A stretch of DNA of 13,246 nucleotides from Ilumatobacteraceae bacterium (GTDB taxonomy: Bacteria > Actinomycetota > Acidimicrobiia > Acidimicrobiales > Ilumatobacteraceae), in assembly GCA_023253435.1 (NCBI GenBank), contig JALRGJ010000021.1:1-13246 (forward strand). Reading direction: 5' to 3'. Below, piece after piece: positions 1-7,179 of the stretch (position 1 is the stretch's first letter; each line of letters opens with the position of its first letter). The notes under the pieces were generated by a model. The model saw only the letters and a program-made list of their open reading frames with translations, ran no database searches and was not told the DNA's origin. The position numbers and the translations under genes were made by a program.

Positions 1-509
1 TGATTGTCGGGGTTCTTTTTAAACCGAGATAGTTGTGCATCTCCCACAGTTTCAAAAGCAAAGCCCACAATCCATAAGACGATTCCCATGACGGCAATCG
101 GACCAATTGGAGTATCAGTCTCCGCACTCGCGAATTGCACGGGAAGAGATACCACCCACATCAAGAAACCCTGCAGTCCAAAAACAGTAATCAAGCTCAC
201 CACGGGGAACTTTGCTCCGTGTCGTTTGCGCATAGCTCGGTAGCGCCAATCTTCGCCGTGCCCAATGTTTCGTTTGGCTAAGTATCCGCCAAGACGCACT
301 CCCCACAACGAGATCAGTATCGCAAGCAATATCTGGCGCGCCCTATAAGCATCTTCAATGTTGATCACCAAAGACCAAGCAACAACAACAAATCCCAATC
401 CCCAGACAATGTCAACAATGGATGCATTATTTATCAAGACACTGATGATCCAAGTTGAAATCATGATCACTGCAATGGTGATTGCAGCAACGAGCATTGC
501 ACTACCCAC
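1..509 (-). CDS. DUF1295 family membrane protein (steroid 5-alpha-reductase-like), C-terminus missing
   Basis: The visible 169 codons give a hydrophobic N-terminus followed by family-typical segments: SIVDIVWGLGFV near residues 30-41, GVRLGGYLAKRNIGHGEDWRY near 70-90, LQGFLMWVVSLPVQ and, near the window edge, FETVGDAQLSRFK. These match my memory of the DUF1295 family, integral membrane proteins related to the C-terminal domain of steroid 5-alpha reductases and isoprenylcysteine methyltransferases. The reaction catalysed is not established for this family. The GTG start is chosen because AGGAG lies 6 bases upstream; the in-frame ATG at 495-497 is too far from it. The start overlaps the end of the upstream acyltransferase gene by 8 bases, so the two are probably co-translated. 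The gene continues beyond base 1, so its C-terminal part is not seen. The family call is fairly sure; the function is unknown. Confidence 0.82.
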   Translation of the reverse strand, partial: MGSAMLVAAITIAVIMISTWIISVLINNASIVDIVWGLGFVVVAWSLVINIEDAYRARQILLAILISLWGVRLGGYLAKRNIGHGEDWRYRAMRKRHGAKFPVVSLITVFGLQGFLMWVVSLPVQFASAETDTPIGPIAVMGIVLWIVGFAFETVGDAQLSRFKKNPDN

Positions 510-1533
510 GAGACACTCCTAACCCAAGGTTGTTATTTGCAATCATGTCACCAATTGCAGAGTCCATTTTCACCCATTGATCATCAAGCCAAGACACAAA
601 TTCATCTCCCGACGGAATTGAGTTTCGCGCAACTTCTGATATTCGAACATGAACGTTTACTCGACACGTACCCAATTGCCGCAAGATTCCCTTAAAGGTG
701 TCCATTCCTTCAAAACCTGAATGCCACATAAACAAAACGTTCGCGTGTGGAACGGCTTGCAACAATGCGCTGGCGCCTGCAGGGCGTGGGACAATTAAAT
801 GCTGAAGCCCCACCAGACGATCAGCTCGTTGAGGTGATCGTTCTCTCAATGACTCAAGAGCACGCTGACGTTTGTGCGGGGCTGCTCTACTTCCCTCTGG
901 GAAAATGACCGCAACATCATCTGCTTGTAGATCCGCAGCCATTTGAGATATGCCCTGTAACTCGCTTGCGACATTGGCAGATGATCTATCTACGAAGTAG
1001 TTGGGTAGTCGATGACCCACTACGTCTAAGCATGGATCTAGCTTCAGTTCTTTTTTCAACACATATCGAGGATTCAGCCCAAGATGGGTAGCAAAAATCC
1101 AAGCACTCAAAATTGAATCGGCCAGGCTTGCATGTCTGCATAAGGCGATGAAAGGACCAGTACCAACATCTGGTACACCGTCAATAGTGACCCTCATACC
1201 AACACTGATTCTGAGAGCACGCACAATAGAAGCAGTCCACCAACGTTGTACCGCGTAGTGGGCAGGAAGTGAAGAACTTTTTCCTACCGCCCACAAGGCC
1301 ACAGAAGCCACCACTCCTGTCACCTCTAACCAGGCCCACATCAAGCCAAAGACGCCAAACCTCATCAGAGGAAAACGCCATCTCCCTCGGACTGCATCAA
1401 GTAAAAACAACAATGGAGCCCAAGCCGGAAGCGCAACCAGAAGAACCAGTGCCAAAAGACAGACCCCAGAGACCGTGACCAGTCTTCGTTTCAGGGTGTT
1501 CTCCACCCCAGAAACCCTAGGCGAAGTGGCCAC
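502..1533 (-). CDS. PlsC-like (1-acylglycerol-3-phosphate) acyltransferase family protein
   Basis: The 343-residue protein has two hydrophobic segments near the N-terminus (about residues 20-46 and 59-83). The glycerophosphate acyltransferase blocks follow in order: the HX4D catalytic motif as HASLAD at 134-139, an NYFVDRSS-type block II near 178-185, the FPEG block III at 211-214, and a proline-containing block IV near 249-255. Family members transfer an acyl group from acyl-CoA or acyl-ACP to lysophosphatidate or related lysolipids at the inner membrane. The long N-terminal membrane part and long C-terminal extension make it larger than a minimal PlsC, so it may act on another acceptor. The start is GTG at 1531-1533, the most upstream start codon available in frame. 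AAGG lies 10 bases before it, a modest ribosome site. It is the first gene of a minus-strand pair with DUF1295 and is divergent from the molybdenum hydroxylase. The family is secure; the precise substrate is not. Confidence 0.85.
   Translation of the reverse strand: MATSPRVSGVENTLKRRLVTVSGVCLLALVLLVALPAWAPLLFLLDAVRGRWRFPLMRFGVFGLMWAWLEVTGVVASVALWAVGKSSSLPAHYAVQRWWTASIVRALRISVGMRVTIDGVPDVGTGPFIALCRHASLADSILSAWIFATHLGLNPRYVLKKELKLDPCLDVVGHRLPNYFVDRSSANVASELQGISQMAADLQADDVAVIFPEGSRAAPHKRQRALESLRERSPQRADRLVGLQHLIVPRPAGASALLQAVPHANVLFMWHSGFEGMDTFKGILRQLGTCRVNVHVRISEVARNSIPSGDEFVSWLDDQWVKMDSAIGDMIANNNLGLGVSRG
516..520 (-). promoter_or_regulatory. Shine-Dalgarno of the DUF1295 gene
   Basis: On the minus strand AGGAG stands 6 bases before the GTG at 507-509, inside the last codons of the acyltransferase gene. 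It fixes the GTG, rather than the ATG four codons later, as the start and supports translational coupling. Confidence 0.6.
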
Positions 1534-1579
1534 CCTCGGAAAGCCTTGATTACCAATGGTTTCACCTTTACAAATCGTA

Positions 1580-1585
1580 TAAGTT
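1580..1585 (+). promoter_or_regulatory. Probable -10 element (TAAGTT) of a leaderless promoter
   Basis: TAAGTT matches the actinobacterial TAnnnT -10 pattern and ends 7 bases before the ATG at 1593. That would put the transcription start at or next to the start codon. No good Shine-Dalgarno precedes this ATG, and the alternative TTG at 1584 would overlap the hexamer. I see no convincing -35 element. The call is inferred from spacing alone. Confidence 0.4.
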
Positions 1586-1592
1586 GAGCGAG

Positions 1593-4187
1593 ATGACTGA
1601 TTTGGCCAAGAACACCCGTGTCTCGTTCACCGTCAACGGGAAAGCCGTGTCGGTAGACGCCGACCACCCACACTTGTTGGGCGCATTGCGAGATGAGTTG
1701 AACATCACATCTGCCAAAGATGGATGCTCCCCTTCAGGTCAATGTGGCTGTTGCACCATTTTGATTGATGGCAAAGCTCAAGTGTCATGTCAGTACCCCG
1801 TAGAGAAGGCAGAAGGCAAGGTCATCACCACGCTTGAAGGAGTTGATCAAACAGAGCGCCAAAAGTTTTCTGAAGCATTCTCTGCATGTGGCGGCCTGCA
1901 ATGTGGTTTCTGCATTCCCGGAATTGTGATGAGGGCAAAATCTCAGATCGACAAAAAAGGCGCAGATCTAAAACGCGAAGACATGGCACGTCATTTAGGT
2001 GCTCACCTATGCAGATGCACTGGTTACGTGAAAGTTCTTGACGCAATTGAAGCAGTGGCCAAAGGAACTCCCGTTGATGTGTCACTTCCTGGTGGAGTTG
2101 GCTCACGTGGCACAAAGTACGAAGCACCAGAACTTGCTCTTGGAGACAGAGGTTATGTAGACGATATTCGGGTACCAGGAATGCTGCATGGTGCATTGCA
2201 TCTCACCAAACATGTACGCGCTGACATTCTTGGCATCGACACAAGTGCTGCTGAAAAGGCACCAGGAGTAGTAGCGGTGTATACCGCCGCAGATGTTCCC
2301 GGAACAATCAAGGTAGGAATCATCTACAAAGACTGGCCAGTATTCATTGGAGTAGGAGAACGCACATCGTATGCAGGAGATGTTCTTGCAATTGTTGTTG
2401 CGCAGACACGTCGGCAAGCACGAGCAGCTTCAGAACTAATCAAGGTGGAATACGCACCTCTCCGTCCCATCGTGGATGCCATCGCTGCTATCGATGATCC
2501 CGAGATTGCTGTATGGGGCACTGACAACAATGTGCTCTCAAGAAGTGACTATGTTCGCGGTGATGTTGATGCACAACTCGCTTCTAGCGCATACACAGTG
2601 ACTGAAACATTCCAGACTCAAAGAATTGAACATGCTTTCTTAGAACCAGAGTCCACTCTCGCTGTTCCCAACACACAAGAAGGCACAATGCATGTGTATT
2701 CAGGTGGTCAAGGCGTATGGGATGACCGAGATCAAATATGTGCGTTACTCAATGTGCCCACAGACAAAGTCACTGTTGAGTTGGTTTCAAATGGTGGTGG
2801 CTTTGGCGGAAAAGAAGACATGTCTAACCAGGGTCAAACCGCTCTTGCTGCCTGGCTCTTGCAACAACCAGTGAAATGCACCCTCTCCCGCGAAGAGAGC
2901 TTGTTGATGCACGCAAAACGACACCCCATTCGCATGCACTACACAGTGGGCTGCACCACCGAAGGAAAAATCACAGCGGTACGCGCTCGCATGGTGGGTG
3001 ACTCTGGCTCGTATGCATCAGTGGGCATGAAGGTGCTTGAGCGAGCCGCAGGCCATGCAACTGGCCCGTATCACACACCTGCAGTAGATGTGTCGTCAGT
3101 TGCAGTTCGCACCAATAATCCTGTCTGTGGCGCATTCCGAGGATTTGGAGCCAACCAAGCACAATTCGCCATGGAGGGCTGCCTCGATCGACTCGCTGAA
3201 ATGGTTGGCATCTCTGGCTGGGAGATTCGGAAACGAAATGTGATTCACCCAGGAGAAGTGTGGGGGCCTGGTCAGATCATGGATGATGGCTGTCTTGGTG
3301 CAGAAACATGCCTCGACAACATCAAGAATGAGTATGACGCCGCGGTTGCTGCGGGCAAAGCGGTTGGATTAGGACTTGGACTAAAGAATTCAGGCCTAGG
3401 AAACGGGTTCCGCGAGGTTTCTAAAGCTGTTGTTCATTTCCGTGCAGATGGAATCGTTGAAGTTAGACACGGTTGGACAGAGATGGGCCAAGGTGTTCAC
3501 ACGGTTGCACTTCAAGTAGCAGTAGAAGAACTTGGCATTAGCGCGGAAAAGATTCGGGTCATTGTTGACACCACACGCCAGCTTGGCTTTGGTCAGACAA
3601 CCGGCAGTCGTGGCACACTCATGGCTGCAGCCAGTGTGAAGGAAGCATGTAAACAAGCACTTGAAGATGGTTGCAAAACAGGGGTTGACTACACCGGCGA
3701 ATATGTCGTTGACTGGACACAACACCTTGGAGAACCTGGAGTAGAAAACCCCACTATCCACTCTGCATTTGGCTATGCGGCACAACTTGTAGTCATGAAC
3801 CCAGAAACTCAAGAAATTGAGAAGGTGGTTGCCGTGCATGACGTTGGCAAAGCAGTTAACCCCACATTATGTGAAGGCCAAATTGAAGGTGCGGTGCACA
3901 TGGGACTTGGATACGCCCTCACCGAGGACTTCCCTTCCAACGAATTGGGATTCCCCACCAACATGACTCTGCGATCATTAGGAATTCTTCGAGCAAAAGA
4001 CATGCCAAAAGTTGAAGTGCAACTGGTGGAGTGCCCACAACCAAGAAGCCCGTATGGCATTAAGGGCGTTGGCGAGATTGGACTCGTACCAACAGCACCC
4101 GCTGTTGCAGCCGCTCTGCGTCAAGCAGATGGACTGTGGCGAACCCAATTGCCAATGAAACCAAAAAACACAGATTCAAACGACTAA
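1593..4187 (+). CDS. FAD-less molybdenum hydroxylase: two-[2Fe-2S] domain fused to molybdopterin-binding domain (xanthine dehydrogenase-like)
   Basis: This is an 864-residue protein if started at ATG 1593; a TTG at 1584 would add three residues. Residues 1-160 form the iron-sulfur part: a plant-ferredoxin-like cluster with Cys45, 51, 54 and 66, then a helical cluster domain with Cys104 and 107 (CGFC) and Cys140 and 142 (CRC). The molybdopterin part follows directly (about 170-855). It contains GGGFGGKE with Glu408, AFRGFG with Arg516, GQGVHT near 632-637 and GVGE with the likely base Glu828. By motif these match bovine xanthine oxidase Glu802, Arg880 and Glu1261, which points to a purine or similar N-heterocycle hydroxylase rather than an aldehyde or CO oxidase. 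The FAD domain is absent, as in Desulfovibrio aldehyde oxidoreductase. Layout and a C-terminal GEYVVDWT segment recall the fused proteins annotated as selenium-dependent xanthine dehydrogenase. It likely hydroxylates its substrate with water and passes electrons to an unidentified acceptor. It is first of a plus-strand cluster, 23 bases before an LLM oxidoreductase. Confidence 0.88.
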   Translation: MTDLAKNTRVSFTVNGKAVSVDADHPHLLGALRDELNITSAKDGCSPSGQCGCCTILIDGKAQVSCQYPVEKAEGKVITTLEGVDQTERQKFSEAFSACGGLQCGFCIPGIVMRAKSQIDKKGADLKREDMARHLGAHLCRCTGYVKVLDAIEAVAKGTPVDVSLPGGVGSRGTKYEAPELALGDRGYVDDIRVPGMLHGALHLTKHVRADILGIDTSAAEKAPGVVAVYTAADVPGTIKVGIIYKDWPVFIGVGERTSYAGDVLAIVVAQTRRQARAASELIKVEYAPLRPIVDAIAAIDDPEIAVWGTDNNVLSRSDYVRGDVDAQLASSAYTVTETFQTQRIEHAFLEPESTLAVPNTQEGTMHVYSGGQGVWDDRDQICALLNVPTDKVTVELVSNGGGFGGKEDMSNQGQTALAAWLLQQPVKCTLSREESLLMHAKRHPIRMHYTVGCTTEGKITAVRARMVGDSGSYASVGMKVLERAAGHATGPYHTPAVDVSSVAVRTNNPVCGAFRGFGANQAQFAMEGCLDRLAEMVGISGWEIRKRNVIHPGEVWGPGQIMDDGCLGAETCLDNIKNEYDAAVAAGKAVGLGLGLKNSGLGNGFREVSKAVVHFRADGIVEVRHGWTEMGQGVHTVALQVAVEELGISAEKIRVIVDTTRQLGFGQTTGSRGTLMAAASVKEACKQALEDGCKTGVDYTGEYVVDWTQHLGEPGVENPTIHSAFGYAAQLVVMNPETQEIEKVVAVHDVGKAVNPTLCEGQIEGAVHMGLGYALTEDFPSNELGFPTNMTLRSLGILRAKDMPKVEVQLVECPQPRSPYGIKGVGEIGLVPTAPAVAAALRQADGLWRTQLPMKPKNTDSND

Positions 4188-4198
4188 TACAAGCGACT

Positions 4199-4204
4199 AA
4201 GGAG
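4199..4204 (+). promoter_or_regulatory. Strong Shine-Dalgarno (AAGGAG) of the LLM oxidoreductase
   Basis: AAGGAG lies 6 bases before the ATG at 4211 and decides that start. A longer open frame beginning at 4136 would run inside the end of the hydroxylase gene and give a non-family-like N-terminus. This is the best ribosome site in the window. Confidence 0.8.
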
Positions 4205-4210
4205 TCACCC

Positions 4211-5212
4211 ATGTCCAGCCCAGCTGCTATTTACTTACAAGACGCGCATCCCATCTCAGAGGGAATGGAATATGTGAAGTATGCAGAGCAAAAGGGCTTT
4301 GAAGCCGTCTGGCAAGCCGATAGCCGCCTCGTACGAGACGCAATCGTGCCCATGTCGGCATTTGCTGCAGTCACAGACACCATCAAGATTGGCTCTGGCG
4401 TTGTGGACTGCTGGACAAGAAACCCAGCGCGCCTCGCAGCAACATTTTCCACCCTTGATGACCTTGCACCAGGTCGAGTCATTTTGGGAATTGGCGCATG
4501 GTGGGAGCCACTTGCGTCAAAAGTTGGTGTGAACCGTGAGAAACCACTTCGCGCAATGCGAGAGATCATTACCGCATGTCGCGGACTACTTGCCAATGAA
4601 ACGGTCACGATGAATGGCGATTTCGTCCAGCTTGATGGAGTGGAACTCGATTACGTGTACCAAGAGCGGCGTCCTAAGCACGTTCCTATCTACTTGGGTG
4701 CTACTGGCATGCAAATGATGGAGCTCGCTGGCGAAATTGCAGATGGAGTTGTTCTCAATTACTTGGTCTCTCCCGATTACAACAAAACAGCAATTGAGGC
4801 TCTTGCTAAAGGTGCCGATAAGGCTGGCAGAAAATGGGAAGACATCGACAGACCACAGCTTGTGGTGTGCAGCGTGCATGAAGACAGAAAAACCGCGCTT
4901 GATATGGCAAGGCTGATGGTGACCCAATATCTCGGTCAGCAACCACACATCATGAAGGCATCTGGCGTACCTCAATCTCTGCTCGACAAAGTGGGCGAAG
5001 TGCTCACTTGGCCCGCCACACACGAACAAGTGGTGGCTGCCTCAAAACTGGTGCCTGATGAAATTGTGCAGATGTTGACCGCTTCTGGCACACCAGACGA
5101 TGCACGGGCAAAGGTGCGTGAGTACATGCGCGACGGCGCCACATGCCCAATTTTGTATCCCCTTGGGGACGTGAAGGCCATGATCGATGCATTTTCTGGC
5201 TGGACTGCATAA
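4211..5212 (+). CDS. Luciferase-like (LLM) flavin/F420-dependent oxidoreductase
   Basis: The 333-residue protein has the features of the bacterial luciferase-like TIM-barrel superfamily, in the branch resembling F420-dependent methylenetetrahydromethanopterin reductase. After the first strand comes an ISEGMEYVKYAEQKGFEAVW segment. An IKIGSGVVDCWTRNPARLA stretch follows near residues 60-78, then GRVILGIGAWWEP near 93-105, and a YLGATGMQMMELAGEIADG stretch near 163-181, which in this family contributes to cofactor binding. Members bind FMN or F420 and carry out hydride transfer or monooxygenation; F420 is inferred from the subfamily resemblance, not proved. The gene lies 23 bases after the molybdenum hydroxylase with a strong ribosome site, so the two are very probably co-transcribed and may act on one substrate in sequence. 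The specific substrate cannot be read from the sequence. No motif appears to be missing. Confidence 0.87.
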   Translation: MSSPAAIYLQDAHPISEGMEYVKYAEQKGFEAVWQADSRLVRDAIVPMSAFAAVTDTIKIGSGVVDCWTRNPARLAATFSTLDDLAPGRVILGIGAWWEPLASKVGVNREKPLRAMREIITACRGLLANETVTMNGDFVQLDGVELDYVYQERRPKHVPIYLGATGMQMMELAGEIADGVVLNYLVSPDYNKTAIEALAKGADKAGRKWEDIDRPQLVVCSVHEDRKTALDMARLMVTQYLGQQPHIMKASGVPQSLLDKVGEVLTWPATHEQVVAASKLVPDEIVQMLTASGTPDDARAKVREYMRDGATCPILYPLGDVKAMIDAFSGWTA

Positions 5213-5230
5213 CCAACACAGACAAAGTCA

Positions 5231-5236
5231 TACGCT
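5231..5236 (+). promoter_or_regulatory. Probable -10 element (TACGCT) of a leaderless promoter
   Basis: TACGCT fits TAnnnT and ends 6 bases before the GTG at 5243, in the 30-base gap after the LLM gene. No Shine-Dalgarno-like sequence precedes the GTG. A leaderless internal promoter would let the aminotransferase and omega-amidase pair be expressed apart from the two upstream genes. This is inference from spacing; no clear -35 is visible. Confidence 0.38.
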
Positions 5237-5242
5237 ACAAAG

Positions 5243-6424
5243 GTGACCGAAAAGCCTGCACTCACGCACCGCTTGCAGGGATTTGGAGCATCTATCTTTG
5301 GCGAGATGACTGCTCTTGCTGTAGCAACTGGAGCCATCAACTTAGGTCAAGGCTTTCCTAACTATGACGGACCGCCAGAAGTTCTCTCTGCAGCACAAAA
5401 GCAGATTGCGCAGGGAAATAATCAGTACCCGCCCGGAATTGGTGTACCAGATCTTCGGTTGGCTGTCTCTGAACATCAGTCTCGTTTTTGGGGATTGACC
5501 TATGACCCAGACTCAGAGATTCTCATCACCGTGGGCGCAAGCGAAGCAATTGCAGGAGCTCTCTTAGGAATTCTCAATGCAGGTGATGAGGTCATAGTTT
5601 TTGAGCCTTTGTTTGACACTTATGCGGGCTTAATTGCACTGGCAGATGGCCTGGCCATACCCGTGACATTGCGATCCAACTATGGCGAAAGATTTCAATT
5701 CGATCCAGATGAATTGCGTAAAGCAGTTACACCCCGTACTCGCGCCATATTGCTCAACTCTCCCCACAACCCCACTGGAACAGTCTTCACTCGAGACGAA
5801 CTTCAGACAATTGCAGATGTAGTTATCGCCCATGATCTCATTGTTATTTCAGACGAGGTGTATGAACATCTGACATTTGATCACGCTCAACACATTCCTA
5901 TCGCCACCATTGGAGATATGAGAGACCGCACCATCACAATCTCTTCAGGTGGCAAGACATTCAATACCACCGGTTGGAAAATTGGTTGGGCATGTGGCCC
6001 AAGACATTTAGTGCACGCCACACAAATGGCAAAACAACTTTTTACTTTTGCTGGAGGCACACCGTTTCAAGCAGCAATCGCCACGGGCTTGCGCCTACCA
6101 GATTCATATTTTGTGACACTTGCTCAAGACCTTCAGACCAAACGAGATGTGTTACTCACTGCTCTTACCGAGGCAGATCTCAACCCCGTTACGCCCCAAG
6201 GAACATATTTCATTACCACCGATATTCGGCAACGTTTCCCCGGTGGAGATGGATTGGACTTTTGTAGACAACTCCCCGATCTGTGTGGAATTGTTGCGAT
6301 TCCCGCTTCAGTGCTCTACACCCCCGAGAACCAACATGAAGGTGAACACTATGTTCGGTTCGCCTTTTGCAAACAGATGGAAACATTAGAAGAAGCCGCA
6401 CATCGTTTAAGGGATTGGTCATGA
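5243..6424 (+). CDS. PLP-dependent aminotransferase (glutamine transaminase K / methionine aminotransferase / DapC-like)
   Basis: The 393-residue protein is a full-length fold-type I, class I/II aminotransferase. Visible elements are INLGQGFPNYDGP at 32-44, GASEAI (cofactor phosphate loop) at 98-103, NSPHNPTG with Asn176 at 172-179, Asp204 and Tyr207 in SDEVYEH, the Schiff-base lysine Lys238 in SSGGKTF, and the substrate carboxylate-binding Arg372 in YVRFAFCK. The N-terminus and the GNNQYPPGIG region resemble the kynurenine aminotransferase / glutamine transaminase K and YbdL group; N-succinyldiaminopimelate aminotransferases look similar. The next gene encodes an omega-amidase-like protein and overlaps by ATGA, which favours a glutamine (or methionine) transaminase role: the glutamine-derived 2-oxoglutaramate would be hydrolysed next. 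Such pairs regenerate methionine from 2-oxo-4-methylthiobutanoate. The start is GTG, probably leaderless. A DapC role in lysine synthesis remains possible. Confidence 0.86.
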   Translation: MTEKPALTHRLQGFGASIFGEMTALAVATGAINLGQGFPNYDGPPEVLSAAQKQIAQGNNQYPPGIGVPDLRLAVSEHQSRFWGLTYDPDSEILITVGASEAIAGALLGILNAGDEVIVFEPLFDTYAGLIALADGLAIPVTLRSNYGERFQFDPDELRKAVTPRTRAILLNSPHNPTGTVFTRDELQTIADVVIAHDLIVISDEVYEHLTFDHAQHIPIATIGDMRDRTITISSGGKTFNTTGWKIGWACGPRHLVHATQMAKQLFTFAGGTPFQAAIATGLRLPDSYFVTLAQDLQTKRDVLLTALTEADLNPVTPQGTYFITTDIRQRFPGGDGLDFCRQLPDLCGIVAIPASVLYTPENQHEGEHYVRFAFCKQMETLEEAAHRLRDWS

Positions 6425-7179
6425 AAGTTGCCGCAATTCAATATGACATCGCTTGGGCCGACAGGACTGCGAACTTTAGTTTGCTGGAACCACTCATTGA
6501 ACAAGCTGCTCACGCTGGTGCACGCCTCATTGTGTTACCGGAAATGTTCAGCACAGGGTTTGTTGTTGATCAAGAAGACATAGGCGAACCAGAAGGTGGA
6601 CCATCGTCACAATTTCTGGTTCGAATGGCATCCACACATAACGTCTGGATATGTGGCAGTTGCCCAGAACTCTCCCAAGATGATCCTCGCCCATTTAACT
6701 CTCTGGTCCTTGCCTCTCCAGCAGGTGTTGTTCACCGATACAGAAAGATTCATCCGTTCACCTATGGAGGCGAGGACAAACATTTTCGGGCCGGTGATCA
6801 CTTTGTCACTGTTGACATTGACAATCTTCGAGTTTCTCTCTTTGTGTGTTACGACCTGAGGTTTGCCAATGAGTTCTGGGCCCTTGCTCAAACAAGCGAC
6901 GTATACGTTGTTCCCGCAAACTGGCCAACAAGCCGTAAAGAGCATTGGGTGGCTCTTCTCAAAGCCCGCGCCATCGAAAATCAGGCCTATGTCATTGGTG
7001 TTAATCGCACCGGCTCAGGTGGGCGCTTGGAATACCCAGGTGAAAGCCGAATCTTTGATCCGCTCGGACAAGAGATGGCCACCGGCAGCAGCACCACTGA
7101 AATTCTTTATGCAGAGGTTGACCCTGCAGTAGTTCAGTCCACTCGCGAAAAATTTCCGTTTTTACAAGATCGTCGTTAA
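6421..7179 (+). CDS. Carbon-nitrogen hydrolase, omega-amidase (2-oxoglutaramate amidase)-like
   Basis: The 252-residue protein has the nitrilase-superfamily catalytic triad: Glu41 in LPEMFSTGF, Lys109 in YRKIHPF and Cys143 in FVCYDLRF. A further conserved Glu lies at 118. The PEMFSTGF and VPANWPTSRKEHWVALLKAR segments are what I expect from the YafV/Nit2 omega-amidase group. These enzymes hydrolyse 2-oxoglutaramate to 2-oxoglutarate and ammonia, making glutamine transamination effectively irreversible. The ATG overlaps the aminotransferase stop as ATGA, and AAGGGA at 6409-6414 is the ribosome site, so the two are translationally coupled. The length is normal for the family. The gene ends tail to tail with the P450 gene, sharing the four bases TTAA. 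A less specific amidase role cannot be excluded, but the partner gene argues for omega-amidase. Confidence 0.87.
   Translation: MKVAAIQYDIAWADRTANFSLLEPLIEQAAHAGARLIVLPEMFSTGFVVDQEDIGEPEGGPSSQFLVRMASTHNVWICGSCPELSQDDPRPFNSLVLASPAGVVHRYRKIHPFTYGGEDKHFRAGDHFVTVDIDNLRVSLFVCYDLRFANEFWALAQTSDVYVVPANWPTSRKEHWVALLKARAIENQAYVIGVNRTGSGGRLEYPGESRIFDPLGQEMATGSSTTEILYAEVDPAVVQSTREKFPFLQDRR

Noticed and set aside
3396..3839. 147-codon minus-strand open frame
   Set aside because: It lies entirely inside the molybdenum hydroxylase gene, and its cysteine-rich translation resembles no family I know. It is a shadow of the real frame.
4136..4210. Longer N-terminus for the LLM protein
   Set aside because: It would overlap the end of the hydroxylase gene and give a lysine-rich, non-family-like extension. 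The AAGGAG before 4211 clearly marks the start.
4586..5029. 147-codon minus-strand open frame
   Set aside because: It lies antisense to the well-supported LLM oxidoreductase, has no ribosome site that I can see and no recognisable motif.
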